NCBI GenBank assembly: GCA_019426215.1
Contig: CM033396.1
Coordinates: forward strand, 23,575,101 to 23,639,100
DNA from: Buddleja alternifolia
Lineage: Eukaryota > Streptophyta > Magnoliopsida > Lamiales > Scrophulariaceae
Direction: 5' to 3'
DNA: 64,000 nt
Shown here: one piece after another, positions 10,535 through 21,449 of the stretch
Position numbering within the stretch: the stretch's first letter is position 1
Layout: every line of letters begins with the position of its first letter
Position numbers and translations under genes: made by a program
The notes under the pieces: generated by a model
What the model was told of the DNA's origin: nothing
Database searches by the model: none
Seen by the model: only the letters and a program-made list of their open reading frames with translations

Positions 10535-12262
10535 TATGAGTTATAAAGAAATTGAACTGGATACCTCTAAGCTCTCTAAAGATCTTAGGGAAATCTAGAA
10601 GACAGTTCAAGATTACGGACATAGGCTAGAACATCTACCTATGAAAATTGAAAAGTTGAGGAAATCCTCAATATTCTTCCAGATCTAAATAGATCTAAAG
10701 ACAGTAGCCTTAAATCTGAAAGAAAACCAAGGTATTACTGGAATGTCCAAATCAAAAAAGGATAGAATCGGCGATGCACTTAGACGGGGTACCTCTTCTA
10801 CATCAAAAGGGAAAGGCTAAGGAGATACCAAAGCTTAAGACACATGAGGAACTACTCATTGATATCCTTAGAAGTATTAACTAATATGGATATAACAAGA
10901 GTAGATCCATCTGATCTTTGTGGACCTAGGTGATATAAAAACCAATGAACTAGCACTGGGATTCCTAGCCCCAGGACAAAGTTCAGCATCTAATAATCCT
11001 CCCCAGGATGAACCGATGCGAGAAGGCGAAGATTTGCACACAAATGCAGAACCCGCCCTTAGAGGGGTAACGTTTAGGGCAAATCACGCAAGAAATCCAA
11101 TAAGAGTACCAGAAAATACACCTTGAGCAAGGACTATGTCACAATCCTTAACCCATATGGTACTATCCTAAATTTGGATATAATAGATTTTAGAAACATC
11201 AAGAAATTAATTAATGAATGGGTAGCCTCTATGAAAATAGCCGCTACTACACTGGAACTAGACAAAGAAAATTTCATTAGATTAATGGAGTTAAGCTTAG
11301 AAGGATCTGTGAAGGTGGGTTGGGAACGCACCCCAGCAGAATCTAAGCAAGAGGTTTTAGCCGGAGAATCTAAGAGCACTATTGCAGATAGATTCGGAAG
11401 GATAACCAAATTAAATTTTATCGGAGATGGATACTTCGGTGAAAATAATGCAGAAAGAACCAGAGAGTACACACAGGCACTCTATGGTCTTGAATTAAGA
11501 AATATTTGTGCCATTGATGAATACATCTACTGGTTCTAAAAATATTTCTTTCACGCGAATGTGAGTGCAGAAGTTGCTACACCTATGTTCTTTGCTAAAA
11601 TCTGTAGCCCTTGGAGAGAAATGTTAATACATTCTTACAAGGTTTCGGAAGGGCAGGTTGATACGGTTGCCAGACGAATGTCTTTCTAAAAAGAAAAACT
11701 AAAAGACTGGTGTCAATAAGCAGCGGTTCAAAAGAACATGAAGAAACTAAGAGGAAAAATGAAGAAAACCCCTCTTTGTTGTAATAATAATGACTTTCCA
11801 ACAATAATTGGAGAATCAATTGAGCAGAGAAAGAAGAGAAAACACTTTGTTCGTTCTAATAACATCAACAACAAAAGGCGATCTTCTTTCAGGCGAAAGT
11901 CTTGGTGGTCCCAGAGATTTGACCAGAGATTCGGACCAACCAGGGTGTCTTCCCAAGGATCTTAGAAATCCGATGAAAAGAAACCCATAAGACGAACTTT
12001 CAGAAGGGCTCACACCCGTACAAATGAAAGTTTCAAAGACTGTAACTGCTGGACATGTGGAGCTCGTGGCCACATTTCACCAGACTGTCCGCAAAAGAGT
12101 GGTTAATTAAAACAATTTGAAGTCACTGCGGATATACTGGATGCATTTTTCTACGTCGATTTGGTACCAGTGTACCAATTCGAGAATATTCCCTCAGACG
12201 AAAGTGTCTATGAGGAAGAAATATAAAGTGATTCTGATGGAACAACAACAGAATCGGAATAA
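10535..12262 (+). pseudogene. Viral coat protein with CCHC zinc knuckle, broken
   Basis: A region of about 1.7 kb with several stops and frame changes that still shows coat-protein features. The N-terminal third is charged. A core at about 11123-11539 has the helical pattern of caulimovirid capsid domains. A very basic Arg/Lys stretch (about 11850-12020) leads into a CX2CX4HX4C knuckle at about 12042-12088 (CWTCGARGHISPDC). An acidic Asp/Glu/Ser-rich tail follows in frame through two stops (12104 and 12223) and ends at 12262. Basic arm, knuckle, then acidic tail is the usual end of caulimovirid coat proteins. It is not translatable as it stands. Confidence 0.8.
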
Positions 12263-12281
12263 GAATTCCAGAACACAATTT

Positions 12282-12461
12282 ATGCCTGGAATACCTATTT
12301 ATACAGTTCCACAACTTAAAACTGTTATCTCTTACTTCAGAGAGAAAATAGAAAGAAGTAGAACCATAATCCAGCATTATGAATCTACTATCCAGTTATT
12401 AGGCGAAACACCACTCCGCCTAAGAAAAATAATTGAGCATGAGATTAAGATTCAAATCTAG
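12282..12461 (+). CDS. Small viral ORF between coat and movement proteins, 59 aa
   Basis: Intact 59-codon ORF starting 20 bases after the coat-protein tail. The product is basic and probably helical, with Ile/Leu at regular spacing after a short Pro-containing start. I do not recognise it. Its position in the gap between two essential viral genes, and its survival without stops in a genome where larger ORFs are broken, suggest it may be a genuine small gene; short length alone could also explain the absence of stops. Confidence 0.4.
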   Translation: MPGIPIYTVPQLKTVISYFREKIERSRTIIQHYESTIQLLGETPLRLRKIIEHEIKIQI

Positions 12462-12538
12462 TCAGATAATATTCATACTTTAGAGAACTGGTATAAAAAT
12501 AATCGTTCTATCTTCTGAGAACGAAACAATTCTTTCTG

Positions 12539-13755
12539 ATGGATTACTCCAACGAAGGGGATAGGCTCCAAACATCGGATAGCCTAACTGGTTTCTTTTT
12601 CAAGGCATCTATATCAGATAAAACCATGGAAAAGATCATGAGGCAAGACTCAAACATTGGTAAATACGATGGTTTTAGAGTCAATGGAGTTAGTAGAATC
12701 CTAAATCAAATAGGATTAAATCAAAGACATCATAACATCAGGTACAAGGTAAGTTCTGGGGAATTTGCAATTCCTATGGAATTAACTGGTAATGTGATGG
12801 ATATGCAACTTATTCTGAAGGAAGAAATTTTGGAAGAATTAAGTAAGATAAAAGAGGAAGAAGCTCTTACTATGAAATGGATCCATATAGGACCATTGAA
12901 GTAGTAATAAAAGCTACTTTCAAAGAAAGTGTTAATTTGCCATTACATTTGTCCATAATGGATAAAAGAATTAACAACCTAAGAGACGGTTGTCTTGGTA
13001 CAATGGTAGGAAATTTATATGCAGGCAAACTAATGTTTGATATTCATCCACGAATTGCATATAACTTAGCTGACCAAGATTTCAGCAGAGTCTTAACCCT
13101 TCATCAAGATTTCAAAAGAATAGATTTAATGAAAGAAGGAAAAAGACCATATTCTATTACATATAGAATTGCTTATGCACTTTCCAATACACATCATTCT
13201 GATTTGTTTATTCGGAAAGAGTATATTGAAATTCCAATAATTTTCAAGGAATTTGCTAAGGTAATGGCACCAAATCCAATTCAAATGCCAAGAATTGGTG
13301 GTGTGGATATCTTAATCTGTGACCATCCAGTTCTAGATCGCTCAATGAGTTCTAGAACAGATCTTAATAGCAGGATGTCCTTTTCAAAAGAAAGGATAAA
13401 GAGTTTCAAAGGAAAAGAATTAATAGAGAATCCAACTCCTCAGGCTATTCGGGTAGATAATGTAAAAATTAAATGCCCGAAAGGATGGAAAGATATACAA
13501 GTAATATTTGATATTACAGAGAAAGATATTTACTTTCTTTGTGATCATCTATATCACTTGCAGCAATCTACTGTCAACAAATATGAAGGTATGCTAGAAA
13601 TAGCAGGATATGAAGTATTTGTTACAGGAATTGCAGGACGGAACCCAAGAATGGTTATTTTGGGATTAAGTTTTCTTGAGGAACATAAACCCTGGGGAAG
13701 AAAAGGAAAAGGAATGGAATTTAGCTTGGATGGACATATTATTCAAGTTGAATAA
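12539..13755 (+). pseudogene. Viral movement protein (30K superfamily), one frameshift
   Basis: Cell-to-cell movement protein of the 30K superfamily, which lets caulimovirids pass plasmodesmata. It begins at ATG 12539; the frame changes near 12880 and then stays open to TAA at 13753-13755. The central region (about 12970-13260) has the family pattern: a Gly-rich turn, hydrophobic beta strands and the conserved Asp-containing core. Combined length would be about 400 residues. The stop abuts the start of the polymerase ORF (TAA then ATG), a compact viral arrangement. Assignment rests on position and core pattern. Confidence 0.75.
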
Positions 13756-15830
13756 ATGACTAGTCCTTTTTCTATAGACATATCTGTTGGTATGTTATAT
13801 GAACAATATAAGTTAGAATATTTTGCAGCTTATATTGATTCTGGATCAGGGATTTGTACATCAAAACCTAGTGTTTTTCCTAGCAATGCTATGGAAGCTT
13901 TACCCATTATTACAGGAAGGGATTTCTCTAAGAAAATTCTCATTCTCAATAAAGGAATCTGAGAAGCGTATATCATGATTAGAGGAGCATTTGGCACACC
14001 TTGGTTCAAGGTAAAAATGCCACCTATATATTTTCATGATACTGGAGCAGATATTTTGCTGGGTAATAATTTTATCCAAACCTTTGCAAAATATGTGCAA
14101 GATAACAACAAAAATTTGTTGCTTTTTACTACTAATTGTGGTAATGAAATACGAGTTTTGCGGCGAGCAAAAGCTTTTAATAGGATTTTGCCTATTAATT
14201 TTCGCAGCAAACGTGGTGATTTTAATCCTGATTCCAAATTAACCCATCCTAAAATGATGGATAAACGGAGGTTTGGAAAAGCTCTTTTGTCTTTTAGACT
14301 GCACGGTCTAATTGAAAGTGTGGACGAAAATTGTTATGAGAATTCAAAAGAAGAATTACAACTTCTTAAGAAGGAATTACAGAACCGGTCCACAGATAAC
14401 ATTGATGAAAAAAGTTTACTTTCTCTCGAAAATGTTAAGCGACTAATCCAAAGGAACTTTAACGAGAATCCTTTGGCTTGGTGGGATAACAACAAGATCG
14501 AAGCTACTCTGAAAGTAAAAGAACAATGCAAGTACGAGTATGTTCGATACAAGCCAATCCAGATGAATATGGAGAATAAGAAGGATATGCAAACAATTAT
14601 AAAGGAGCATATCGATCTTAAACTCATAGAACCTGGAGTCTTTGCTTATAGTAGCCCTGGGTTTCTGGTAAGGAACCATGGTGAGGTAAAAAGAGGAAAG
14701 GCAAGAATAGTAATCAATTATCAAGGTATCAATAAAATACTGGAATTTGATGGTTACTATATCCCAAGAAGAGAACACTTAATTGAGTGCATTAAAAATG
14801 CTAAAGTGTTTTCAAAATTTGATTGTAAATCTGGTTTCTATCAGATTAAGATGGAAAAGGAGTCTAGAAAATATACGCGTTTTCTACTCCACAAGGTCAA
14901 TATATCTAGAACGCCCTTCCTATGGGATTAGCTAATGCACCCCAGATATATTAAAGAAAGATGGATAATCTGTTTAAGGATTATTACGAATTTATGTTCG
15001 TCTATATTGACGACGTCTTAATTGCATCTAGAAATATAAAAAAACATATTAAACATCTGGAAATATTTTCTAATGCATGCTTTAATGAAGGATTGGTGCT
15101 TTCATAAAAGAAAGCAATAATAGGTGTTAATAAGATTGAATTTCTTGGCATTCTTATTGACGAAACAGGTATTGAACTCCAGGAACATATTGTGGAAAGA
15201 AATACGCAATTTTCCTGATGTTCTAAAAGATAAAAAACACCTTCAAAGCTTTCTGGGAGTTGTTAACTTTGCAGGTATCTTTATCAAAGATCTGGCAAAA
15301 TACAGAAAGGATTTTCAACCTCTTTTAAAGGAAACGGAAAGCTCGAAATGGAAGTGAGAAGAAATTCACACTCAAAGAATTCGTGAGTTGAAACAAGTTT
15401 GTAACAACTTGCCTAAACTCGCAATATCACAAGACAAACATGATTTGGTAGTCTATACAGACGCCAATAATTATAGATGGGCAGCAGTGCTCATGAAAAG
15501 AACAACTACAGGGGAAGAACCTTGTAGATATGTAGGAGGGTTGTTCACCGAACAACAAGCCAGTCTCTGGCACATAAACGAGAAAGAATTTTTGCTGTAT
15601 GGAAGAGATTTAAAAAATGGCCATTATTTCTTTTAGCCAAAGAATTTACCTTAAAAGTTGATAATATGAATGTCAAAGCCTTTTTGAAAAACAAACTTGA
15701 ATCAAAAATAGAAAAGGCACGTATTCTCAGATGGCAAGCTGAATGTAAATATTATTGTTTTGACATTATTATTGTGAAATCTCATGAAAATGTTCTTGCA
15801 GATTTCCTGACAAAAGATGGAAGTGTTTGA
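13756..15830 (+). pseudogene. Viral protease-reverse transcriptase-RNase H polyprotein, broken
   Basis: Pol starts at ATG 13756. The aspartic protease shows an IDSGSG active-site motif at about 13835 and a second DTGAD/LLG segment at about 14038-14070; an in-frame TGA at 13960 lies between them. The reverse transcriptase runs from about 14520, with a frame change near 14880, to the catalytic YIDD at 15003-15014. RNase H follows from about 15440 (TDA motif) and ends with LADFLTK at about 15796-15816. Several further stops and a frameshift near 15120 leave it non-functional. The domain order without integrase separates it from retrotransposons. The RNase H end overlaps the ATG of the next ORF (15817) in another frame. 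Confidence 0.9.
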
Positions 15831-17136
15831 GGCAAATTCCATTATAACGAGATACAGGCATCTTAGGGAAAACCTTGAGGAGCTTGACAAAAAGATTTGA
15901 CAGTTATCAGTTAACGCTGAGGTAGCTGGCCATGTACAACGAGCTGATCTGGGCATTGTCCAGGAAACCCTTAAAGGAACAACGTACGCCATGACTATGT
16001 TATGGAATACACTACAAGAACCGATTCGAAAGGCATCATCTTCAGTGATGACTCGCGAATTAAGAGAGCAGGACTCTACACCTGCGTTTAGAGAATGGAC
16101 CTCTATACCCGAAGTGGTGGATTCATATACCACTTGCACAAGTCCATTCTCAGATTCTAAGGAAACGGAAAAGGTTGAACGAAAGGAAGTGCAAACTTCT
16201 ACTAGTTCAAGTCAACCCACCACCTCTGGGGTTAAAGAGGGAGAGATTAATCTTAGGCCACAGACAGGCACTTCTAAGGTTAATACTAACCCAATTAATT
16301 TACATTGGCAGGGTTATCAGCGCTCTTGGGAAAAATTAACTCAAGAAAAAGGAATAAATCCTAATAGATCTTTGGTAGAAATATCAAGGAAATATCCTAG
16401 GATTTGGATGAAGGAAGGATCAAATCCTGACGAAGTTCGAGAGTGGTATGATTTTAGGGCAATAGCCTCAATACATACTATGTCACCAAGTTTTCCGGAG
16501 ATATCCAAACTTTCGGATTGGATTATAGGGGCCATATACGACTCATGGCAAAACAACCCGCACTTCAAAAGGGGCGATATCCTGAAGTTAAAATTCATTT
16601 CAGCAGCTCCAGAAATTACAGGAAAAGGGTCTCACTCAGCATTTCATTTCAGAAAACTACAGAGACCAGACATGACGGCCTATAACATAATCCAGGTCGC
16701 AACAGGAGAAGCTCCTTTGGTCAGTAATATCAATGAAGACAATATATCTACCAGAAGAGCATGGGGAATGTGGGTCTGTCTTACAAAGATGGACAAAGTT
16801 AAATATCCATTCAAGATTTTCACAAGTTCTGTGAATGGGTGATTCCTGTTAAATTCCATGATAGGGAAAAGTAAAGATTTTTCAGAGATGGTCTTTGAGC
16901 AAAAAAGGACAATCATCTGGGAGAATAAGTTACCAGCAACTGAATATACCAGGAAGAAGGCCTGCAACATGATGCATGTTGATCTTTGGCACAACCGGGA
17001 ATGTTCAAGTTGTGAGTTCCAAGAAAAACCCTTATTTGGTACAAAAATACGGGTTACCAAGACAAGACCCGAATCAGAAAAAGTTAAGAGAAAAAGGAAG
17101 ACATTTTACCCAAAGGGTTTTCACAAACCCTGGTAA
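15817..17136 (+). pseudogene. Viral transactivator/viroplasmin-like ORF
   Basis: The last viral ORF. It starts at 15817 inside the end of pol, meets one early stop near 15897, and then is open for 283 codons from 15991 to 16842. The frame then shifts, and the C-terminal part continues at 16858-17136. A Ser/Thr-rich linker (about 16150-16280) precedes a globular Trp-rich domain (about 16300-16800). The C-terminal piece has a Cys/His cluster (about 16960-17025) followed by a basic tail. Position before the pregenomic promoter and domain pattern match the ORF VI-type translation transactivator of caulimovirids, which allows reinitiation on polycistronic RNA and forms inclusion bodies. Assignment is by position and general pattern. 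Confidence 0.65.
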
Positions 17137-17371
17137 AACCATGTAAACGATAAAGGAGGCCTACATGATTAGGTGCACTACCTAAAAAGACCAGTCATGT
17201 GACTGATTAATGGTAACAGCTGTGAAAAACAAAAAAAAAAGACAGTTGTGAATAGACAAGAGTGGCAGACACAACGGTCCACGCGCATTAAAAAGGAATC
17301 TTGACAGCAAAGCGATGATGTCAAGAAAATTATGCAAGTTTGGAATCTGTCTTTGGAATCCGAAATCAAGT

Positions 17372-17379
17372 CTATAAGA
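17372..17379 (+). promoter_or_regulatory. Viral pregenomic (35S-like) promoter TATA box
   Basis: CTATAAGA within TCTATAAGAAGGAAGTTC resembles the core of caulimovirid pregenomic promoters, where TATATAAGGAAGTTC is typical. It lies downstream of the last ORF and about 230 bases before a polyadenylation signal. A TGATGTCAAG word near 17314 may be a remnant of an as-1-like activator. Transcription would start near 17405. Confidence 0.65.
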
Positions 17380-17602
17380 AGGAAGTTCTAAAGCAGATGG
17401 GGATCATCGAAAATTTTCTCCAACTCTTTGAAAAAAAAAACAAATATTTACCAGAAATTTGTAATCTTTCTTCTTTATAGTTTTAAATTTACGAGTGTAT
17501 GGGGGTTTCCCTAATAGTAAGTCTCTCATGAGAGGCTAAAAGGTTTTCTCCTCCAATAGTGGAGTAGAATAATATTATGTAATTTTATTTCTGTATTTCA
17601 TC

Positions 17603-17608
17603 AATAAA
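17603..17608 (+). terminator. Viral polyadenylation signal AATAAA
   Basis: AATAAA in TCAATAAAAG lies about 200 bases after the presumed start site, the spacing expected for terminally redundant caulimovirid pregenomic RNA. GT/T-rich sequence follows. Confidence 0.6.
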
Positions 17609-17676
17609 AGAAAAGGCTTTTGTTCAACCTCTGTCTTCTAAAATGTATTAATCCTTTATCCTGAAATACTTATTAC

Positions 17677-17703
17677 GCCCTAAGGTCGAAAATGAATTAG
17701 GGC
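17677..17703 (+). other. Hairpin in the viral leader
   Basis: GCCCTAA and TTAGGGC pair perfectly around a 13-base loop. Caulimovirid leaders fold into a large hairpin that supports ribosome shunting; this may be a fragment of it. The rest of the leader partner would lie across the point where the genome was opened. Confidence 0.4.
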
Positions 17704-19575
17704 TGTGCTACTTATTGCTGAAGGAGCTGAGTACCTTCGAACCATCAGTTGCGGTTGAGTGGTTGGTAGAGCCGTAAAACCGAGGACTTAGAATACCCAA
17801 TGATAAATTAGTCAAAGCAAGGTACTACATTATGAAGTTTTAATATTTTTTGGAAGCATGTTGGGCCTGATCTAAATTTTAATTTTGTTATTTTTGGATA
17901 AAATAATTTAAATGTGGAAATATGGGGAAAAATGGACTAGAGGTTACTTCCCTCAAGAGTATAAGGGCCAAAGGATAATTATACAAAGGATTGTTGATGT
18001 CACGTGTCAAACTGGTAATGGATCGAGGCACTACCTATAGAGGTAGCATCGACTAGACCATGCATTGCATAGTTGCCTGACACAATTTTAAAGTTGTTCC
18101 TTTCGCAAGATTTCTTTTGTTTTTTAATTATTTAACAATTTACAAACAATCACTATTTTACATAGATTACTACTAGAGTTTTAAAAGATTACTATTTTGT
18201 CTATTTAATTTAAAATAATGTTATTATTTTTCTCTATCTTAGTTTTATATTTATGTGTATATATATGTATATAGTATATACAGCACGGGTCAACCGGTTT
18301 TTTCGAAACGGTCCAACCGGTCAGACCAATGACCTGGTGACCCGATAAATTTTTCGGTTCGCCTACTGGTCCGAGTTTAAAAACATTGGTCTTAGCTGAT
18401 AACTAATATGGGATTTGTTCTCTCATAAGTGAATGAGAAAGTGTCGTATGTGATTATAGATAATGGAGATCAAAGTCTTTTCCAAAACAATAATAGTCAA
18501 TTGTGCGGGGCTCGCAATCGAACTCAATGATCTCGTATAATTATAATTAATACATATGGTCAAGTTCAGGGAGTTTGACAATACCGTGACTCTCACTCGA
18601 CTCGGACACATGAACAAAGGGTTTACACATATACGGTATTTACAATTGGAAGGTTGTGGAATGGTCCATTCATTTGATTTCGTTTAGGCTACGAAGTGGG
18701 CCACGCGACTGGCTAAGTGTTACTCACTTCCTTTGAATTCCTTTCATTGGCAAACGAAACAAACCTAAAGAGTCGCATTAAAGGATTGATGAAGAAAAAA
18801 TAAAAGGATTTTTCTATTTGGAACTAGGAGATTTAATTTATGAGATAAATTAAATGTGATTAATTTATTGCTCATTAGATAAGATAATTAATTATAAAGA
18901 TAAGATTAATTATTAATTAATTTCTCAAGGGAAATAAATTAATGAATTAATTTATCTAATTAATTTGGTTATTTAATTAATTAATTTATTTATTGGATAT
19001 AACAAACAACTAATTAAATAATAGAGGATTAATTAAAATAAGAGAGGAGTCGGGCCAAGTGAGGGGAGTCCATTTGGATGCCTCCTATGACCGAGTTGAG
19101 TGTCCACTAGGATGCTCAACATGGGCTCTAAACTCTTGTTTTGGTCAACAAGTCAAGTGACATTAAATACACCACTTAAAAGACTTTTGACCTAAATGAA
19201 TTCATAATTCACACAACTCTCGTGGAAAGAAAAAGAAAAACTCCTCCCTCTCTCCTACATCCTAACCGTCGGTCAACAAGGAAGAAAAGGAGAAATTTTT
19301 CATCAATCAATCCGCGTGATGATTTAAAGACAATGTGTGTTCGTTGTTAGGATCAAACTTCAAAAAAACCTCAAGGAATTTGAGAAGACTGGATCGAAAG
19401 AGGATTGAAGACTTCGAGATTTCAACAAATCAAAATTTGGAAGAAGGATCGAGTTCTCCAACCACTTCGCCTCAATGAGTAAGTTTTAGCGAGTTTTATG
19501 ATTCATGTACGCAATTCGAGATGACACTATGGGTTATTTTTATTCCGCTATGCAATTTTTGTCGAAACCCAATAG

Positions 19576-19588
19576 TGGTATCAGAGTC
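19576..19588 (+). other. Primer binding site of element A
   Basis: TGGTATCAGAGTC begins two bases after the LTR end and matches the tRNA-iMet primer site typical of plant copia elements. It fixes the 5' LTR boundary at 19574. Confidence 0.9.
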
Positions 19589-19798
19589 AATCTCTGATCT
19601 GTATATTTGATCAATGTTATGTGATTTTTGATATGCATATTATATGTTTTTGAAGCCTGCGTTATATGCGTTCTTAAATCTGTGTTTTTATAGTTTTTAG
19701 CCTAGAATTTAATTTTTTATGTTTATTATAAATCTGGAAATTTGTATGATATGAGAAAAAAAATCAAGAAACGAGGAAAGACGGGGCCATAGGCTTCG

Positions 19799-19833
19799 AG
19801 TGCGCTGCGCACAGCGCTGCCCAGCGCGCACGC
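19799..19833 (+). other. GC-rich hairpin-forming stretch in the leader of A
   Basis: GTGCGCTGCGCAC is self-complementary and GCGCTGCCCAGCGC forms a second tight hairpin right beside it. This is an isolated GC island in a very AT-rich leader about 220 bases after the primer site, where retroelement RNAs often carry dimerisation or packaging structures. No function can be proved. Confidence 0.4.
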
Positions 19834-21449
19834 ATGGAGTTGTGTGCAGCAGGCGCCCTGGCACATGGCCCCCTGAAATGGGTCATGGACCCTGGTCTGA
19901 GAGTTAGGCTGTGAATTGAGTCAAATTTAGTGTTCGAGTTTTGGGTAAATTTAATTATCCGGGTGGGTCCAAAGGATGATGACCCGGAATAATTCAAATT
20001 CAGCCTAATTGGAGAATTACTTAAATTTTGACTTGTTAATTGGTTTGGGCTTAATTTAATTTTTCCAAATGGACCAAAGGGTTGAATATTTGGGTTTAAA
20101 ATTAAAACTAACCCAATAGAAATTAATAATACTTGAATTATTTTCTAATTAATTAATTTTAGGCCCAATTAAATTAAATCAAAGTGGAACAAAAGGATGG
20201 TGACACAAGTTTGATGAAATCGAACCCAAATAAGATTAATTAGAATAAATATATTTAATTGAATTAATTAATTATTCTTCTTAGAGATTAATAATTAATT
20301 TATTAATTAAATATTATTATTTTTTCTTCAACTTGAAAAATACTAAGATATTTGAATAAGGAATATAAATTATTTTTCTTGGATGATTAATAATTAATTC
20401 TTTAATCAGATAAAAGTTTTTTCAATTAATGGTGGCTTTAAATCATAATAAAAATATGATTCGGTATTTTATATATTCATTTTAGTTGGACTAATATTAT
20501 TTTAATTAAAGGTAGATATACTTAATTAATAATTTTGTATATCTATGTCATCTAGTAAGACTAGATTTATTTTAATTGAAATAAAGAATATAAAAAAATG
20601 GCAATTTTATAAAGGTCTTTTTAGTTGGACTAAAATTTTAAATAATCAACATAAGTGTTTTAACAATGCGAGCATGTATTAAATATTGCTAGCATGTCTT
20701 ATGTGATGTTGACACCGATCATGAGTTAGGTTTTTTTCGATGTATATTTTTTTTATGGGTTGTAAAGCTGGAATTGAGGCTATTTATTGCTTTTTTAGTT
20801 ATAATATCTGGGTTGTTTTAAAGCATTTATTGCTTTTTTATATATAATGTATAGGCCGTTTTTAAAGCATTATAATAGAATAGTTCAAGATTGGTGGAGA
20901 CAAGGAGCCCATGAAGATTAGATTGGTTTCATTTTTTACCTTTATATGATGGTCCGTTGGCTCGGGCCCTCTAGTAAAAGTCCATGATCGAGTGTGGTGG
21001 TTTTATTTATTTAATCCCATTTATATATTGATGGCATGATTATTACTAGTATAATTTATGCATGTTCAATATAATGATTGAGCTATATAAATTGACTAAT
21101 GTGCATAGTGAGATCAAATTTTGACAAGCTCAATTCTCCCAAATAAATAATATCAAGTTAGTAAAGGATGTGAGACATCCTTGCCCTCCACTAACCTTAT
21201 CAAAATTAATATTACTACAAATGTGTAATACTTTCTAGATATGGGGGTTATGCACTTGAAAATAATTTGAAATTTTATTAAGTGCATGAGATGCCTTAGT
21301 TGAAGCATATTTCACCCAAGAAATCGGTTAGGTTGCAAGGTGAAATTCAAATGTTTAATTAAAGAAGTTAATGGGAATAAACTCGGAGAGTTCACGAGCT
21401 TAGAAATCGGTTAGGTTGGAACTTGGTGAACTATGGGGAAAGGGAAAGT
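19834..21449. other. Untranslated leader of element A
   Basis: Long AT-rich region between the primer site and gag, full of TTAATTAA words and short direct phrases such as GAAATCGGTTAGGTTG (near 21321 and 21402, with a similar copy near 22652). No ORF or RNA gene is visible. Leaders of this size are common in large copia elements. Confidence 0.5.

Larger units (their letters stand above)
10080..17830 (+). mobile_element. Endogenous pararetrovirus (Caulimoviridae), near full length, degenerate
   Basis: About 7.75 kb with a complete caulimovirid layout on the + strand: tRNA-Met primer site, small ORF, coat protein with zinc knuckle, small ORF, movement protein, protease/reverse transcriptase/RNase H, transactivator-like ORF, TATA box, polyadenylation signal and leader. 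Size and order with the coat protein before the movement protein recall the solendovirus/cavemovirus side of the family rather than caulimoviruses or badnaviruses, but I do not assign a genus. The linear copy appears to be opened in the leader just upstream of the primer site, because leader sequence ends near 17830 while the primer site is at 10129. Stops and frameshifts occur in most ORFs, so it is a fossil. There is no integrase, as expected for this family; integration was presumably by end joining. Confidence 0.9.
9394..18388. mobile_element. hAT-type DNA transposon carrying an endogenous pararetrovirus
   Basis: Both ends are flanked by the identical 8-bp duplication GTCTTAGC (9386-9393 and 18389-18396), the hallmark of hAT elements. 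Terminal inverted repeats start CAAGGTTTTTAAA on the left and, inverted, CAATGTTTTTAAA on the right. Pairing extends through CGGACCAG, 20 of 23 bases in all. Both subterminal regions are full of CCGG/ACCGGTC words, also common in hAT ends. Without the virus the element would be only about 1.2 kb, too short for a transposase, and I see no transposase-like ORF in the arms. It is therefore non-autonomous. The arms are about 9394-10080 and 17830-18388; the exact junctions with the virus are not resolved. Confidence 0.85.
8798..19574 (+). repeat. 5' LTR of element A, split by a hAT element
   Basis: The LTR is in two pieces, 8798-9393 and 18397-19574, about 1.77 kb together. The join is exact: GGTAGTCTTAGC at 9382-9393 continues as TGATAACTAATATG at 18397, matching the uninterrupted 3' LTR (GTAGTCTTAGCTGATAAC at about 36847). 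It ends AATA where the 3' copy has AACA. The AT-rich part near 18890-19020 consists mostly of TTAATTAA-type words. Confidence 0.9.

Noticed and set aside
10080..17830. Reading the virus-like block as a Ty3/gypsy retrotransposon
   Set aside because: No LTRs and no integrase; it has a movement protein, a coat knuckle with acidic tail, a 35S-like promoter and a transactivator-like ORF.
9394..18388. CACTA or Harbinger assignment for the CCGG-rich element
   Set aside because: The duplication is 8 bp and the termini are CAAGG/CAATG, matching hAT rather than CACTA (3 bp, CACTA ends) or Harbinger (3 bp).
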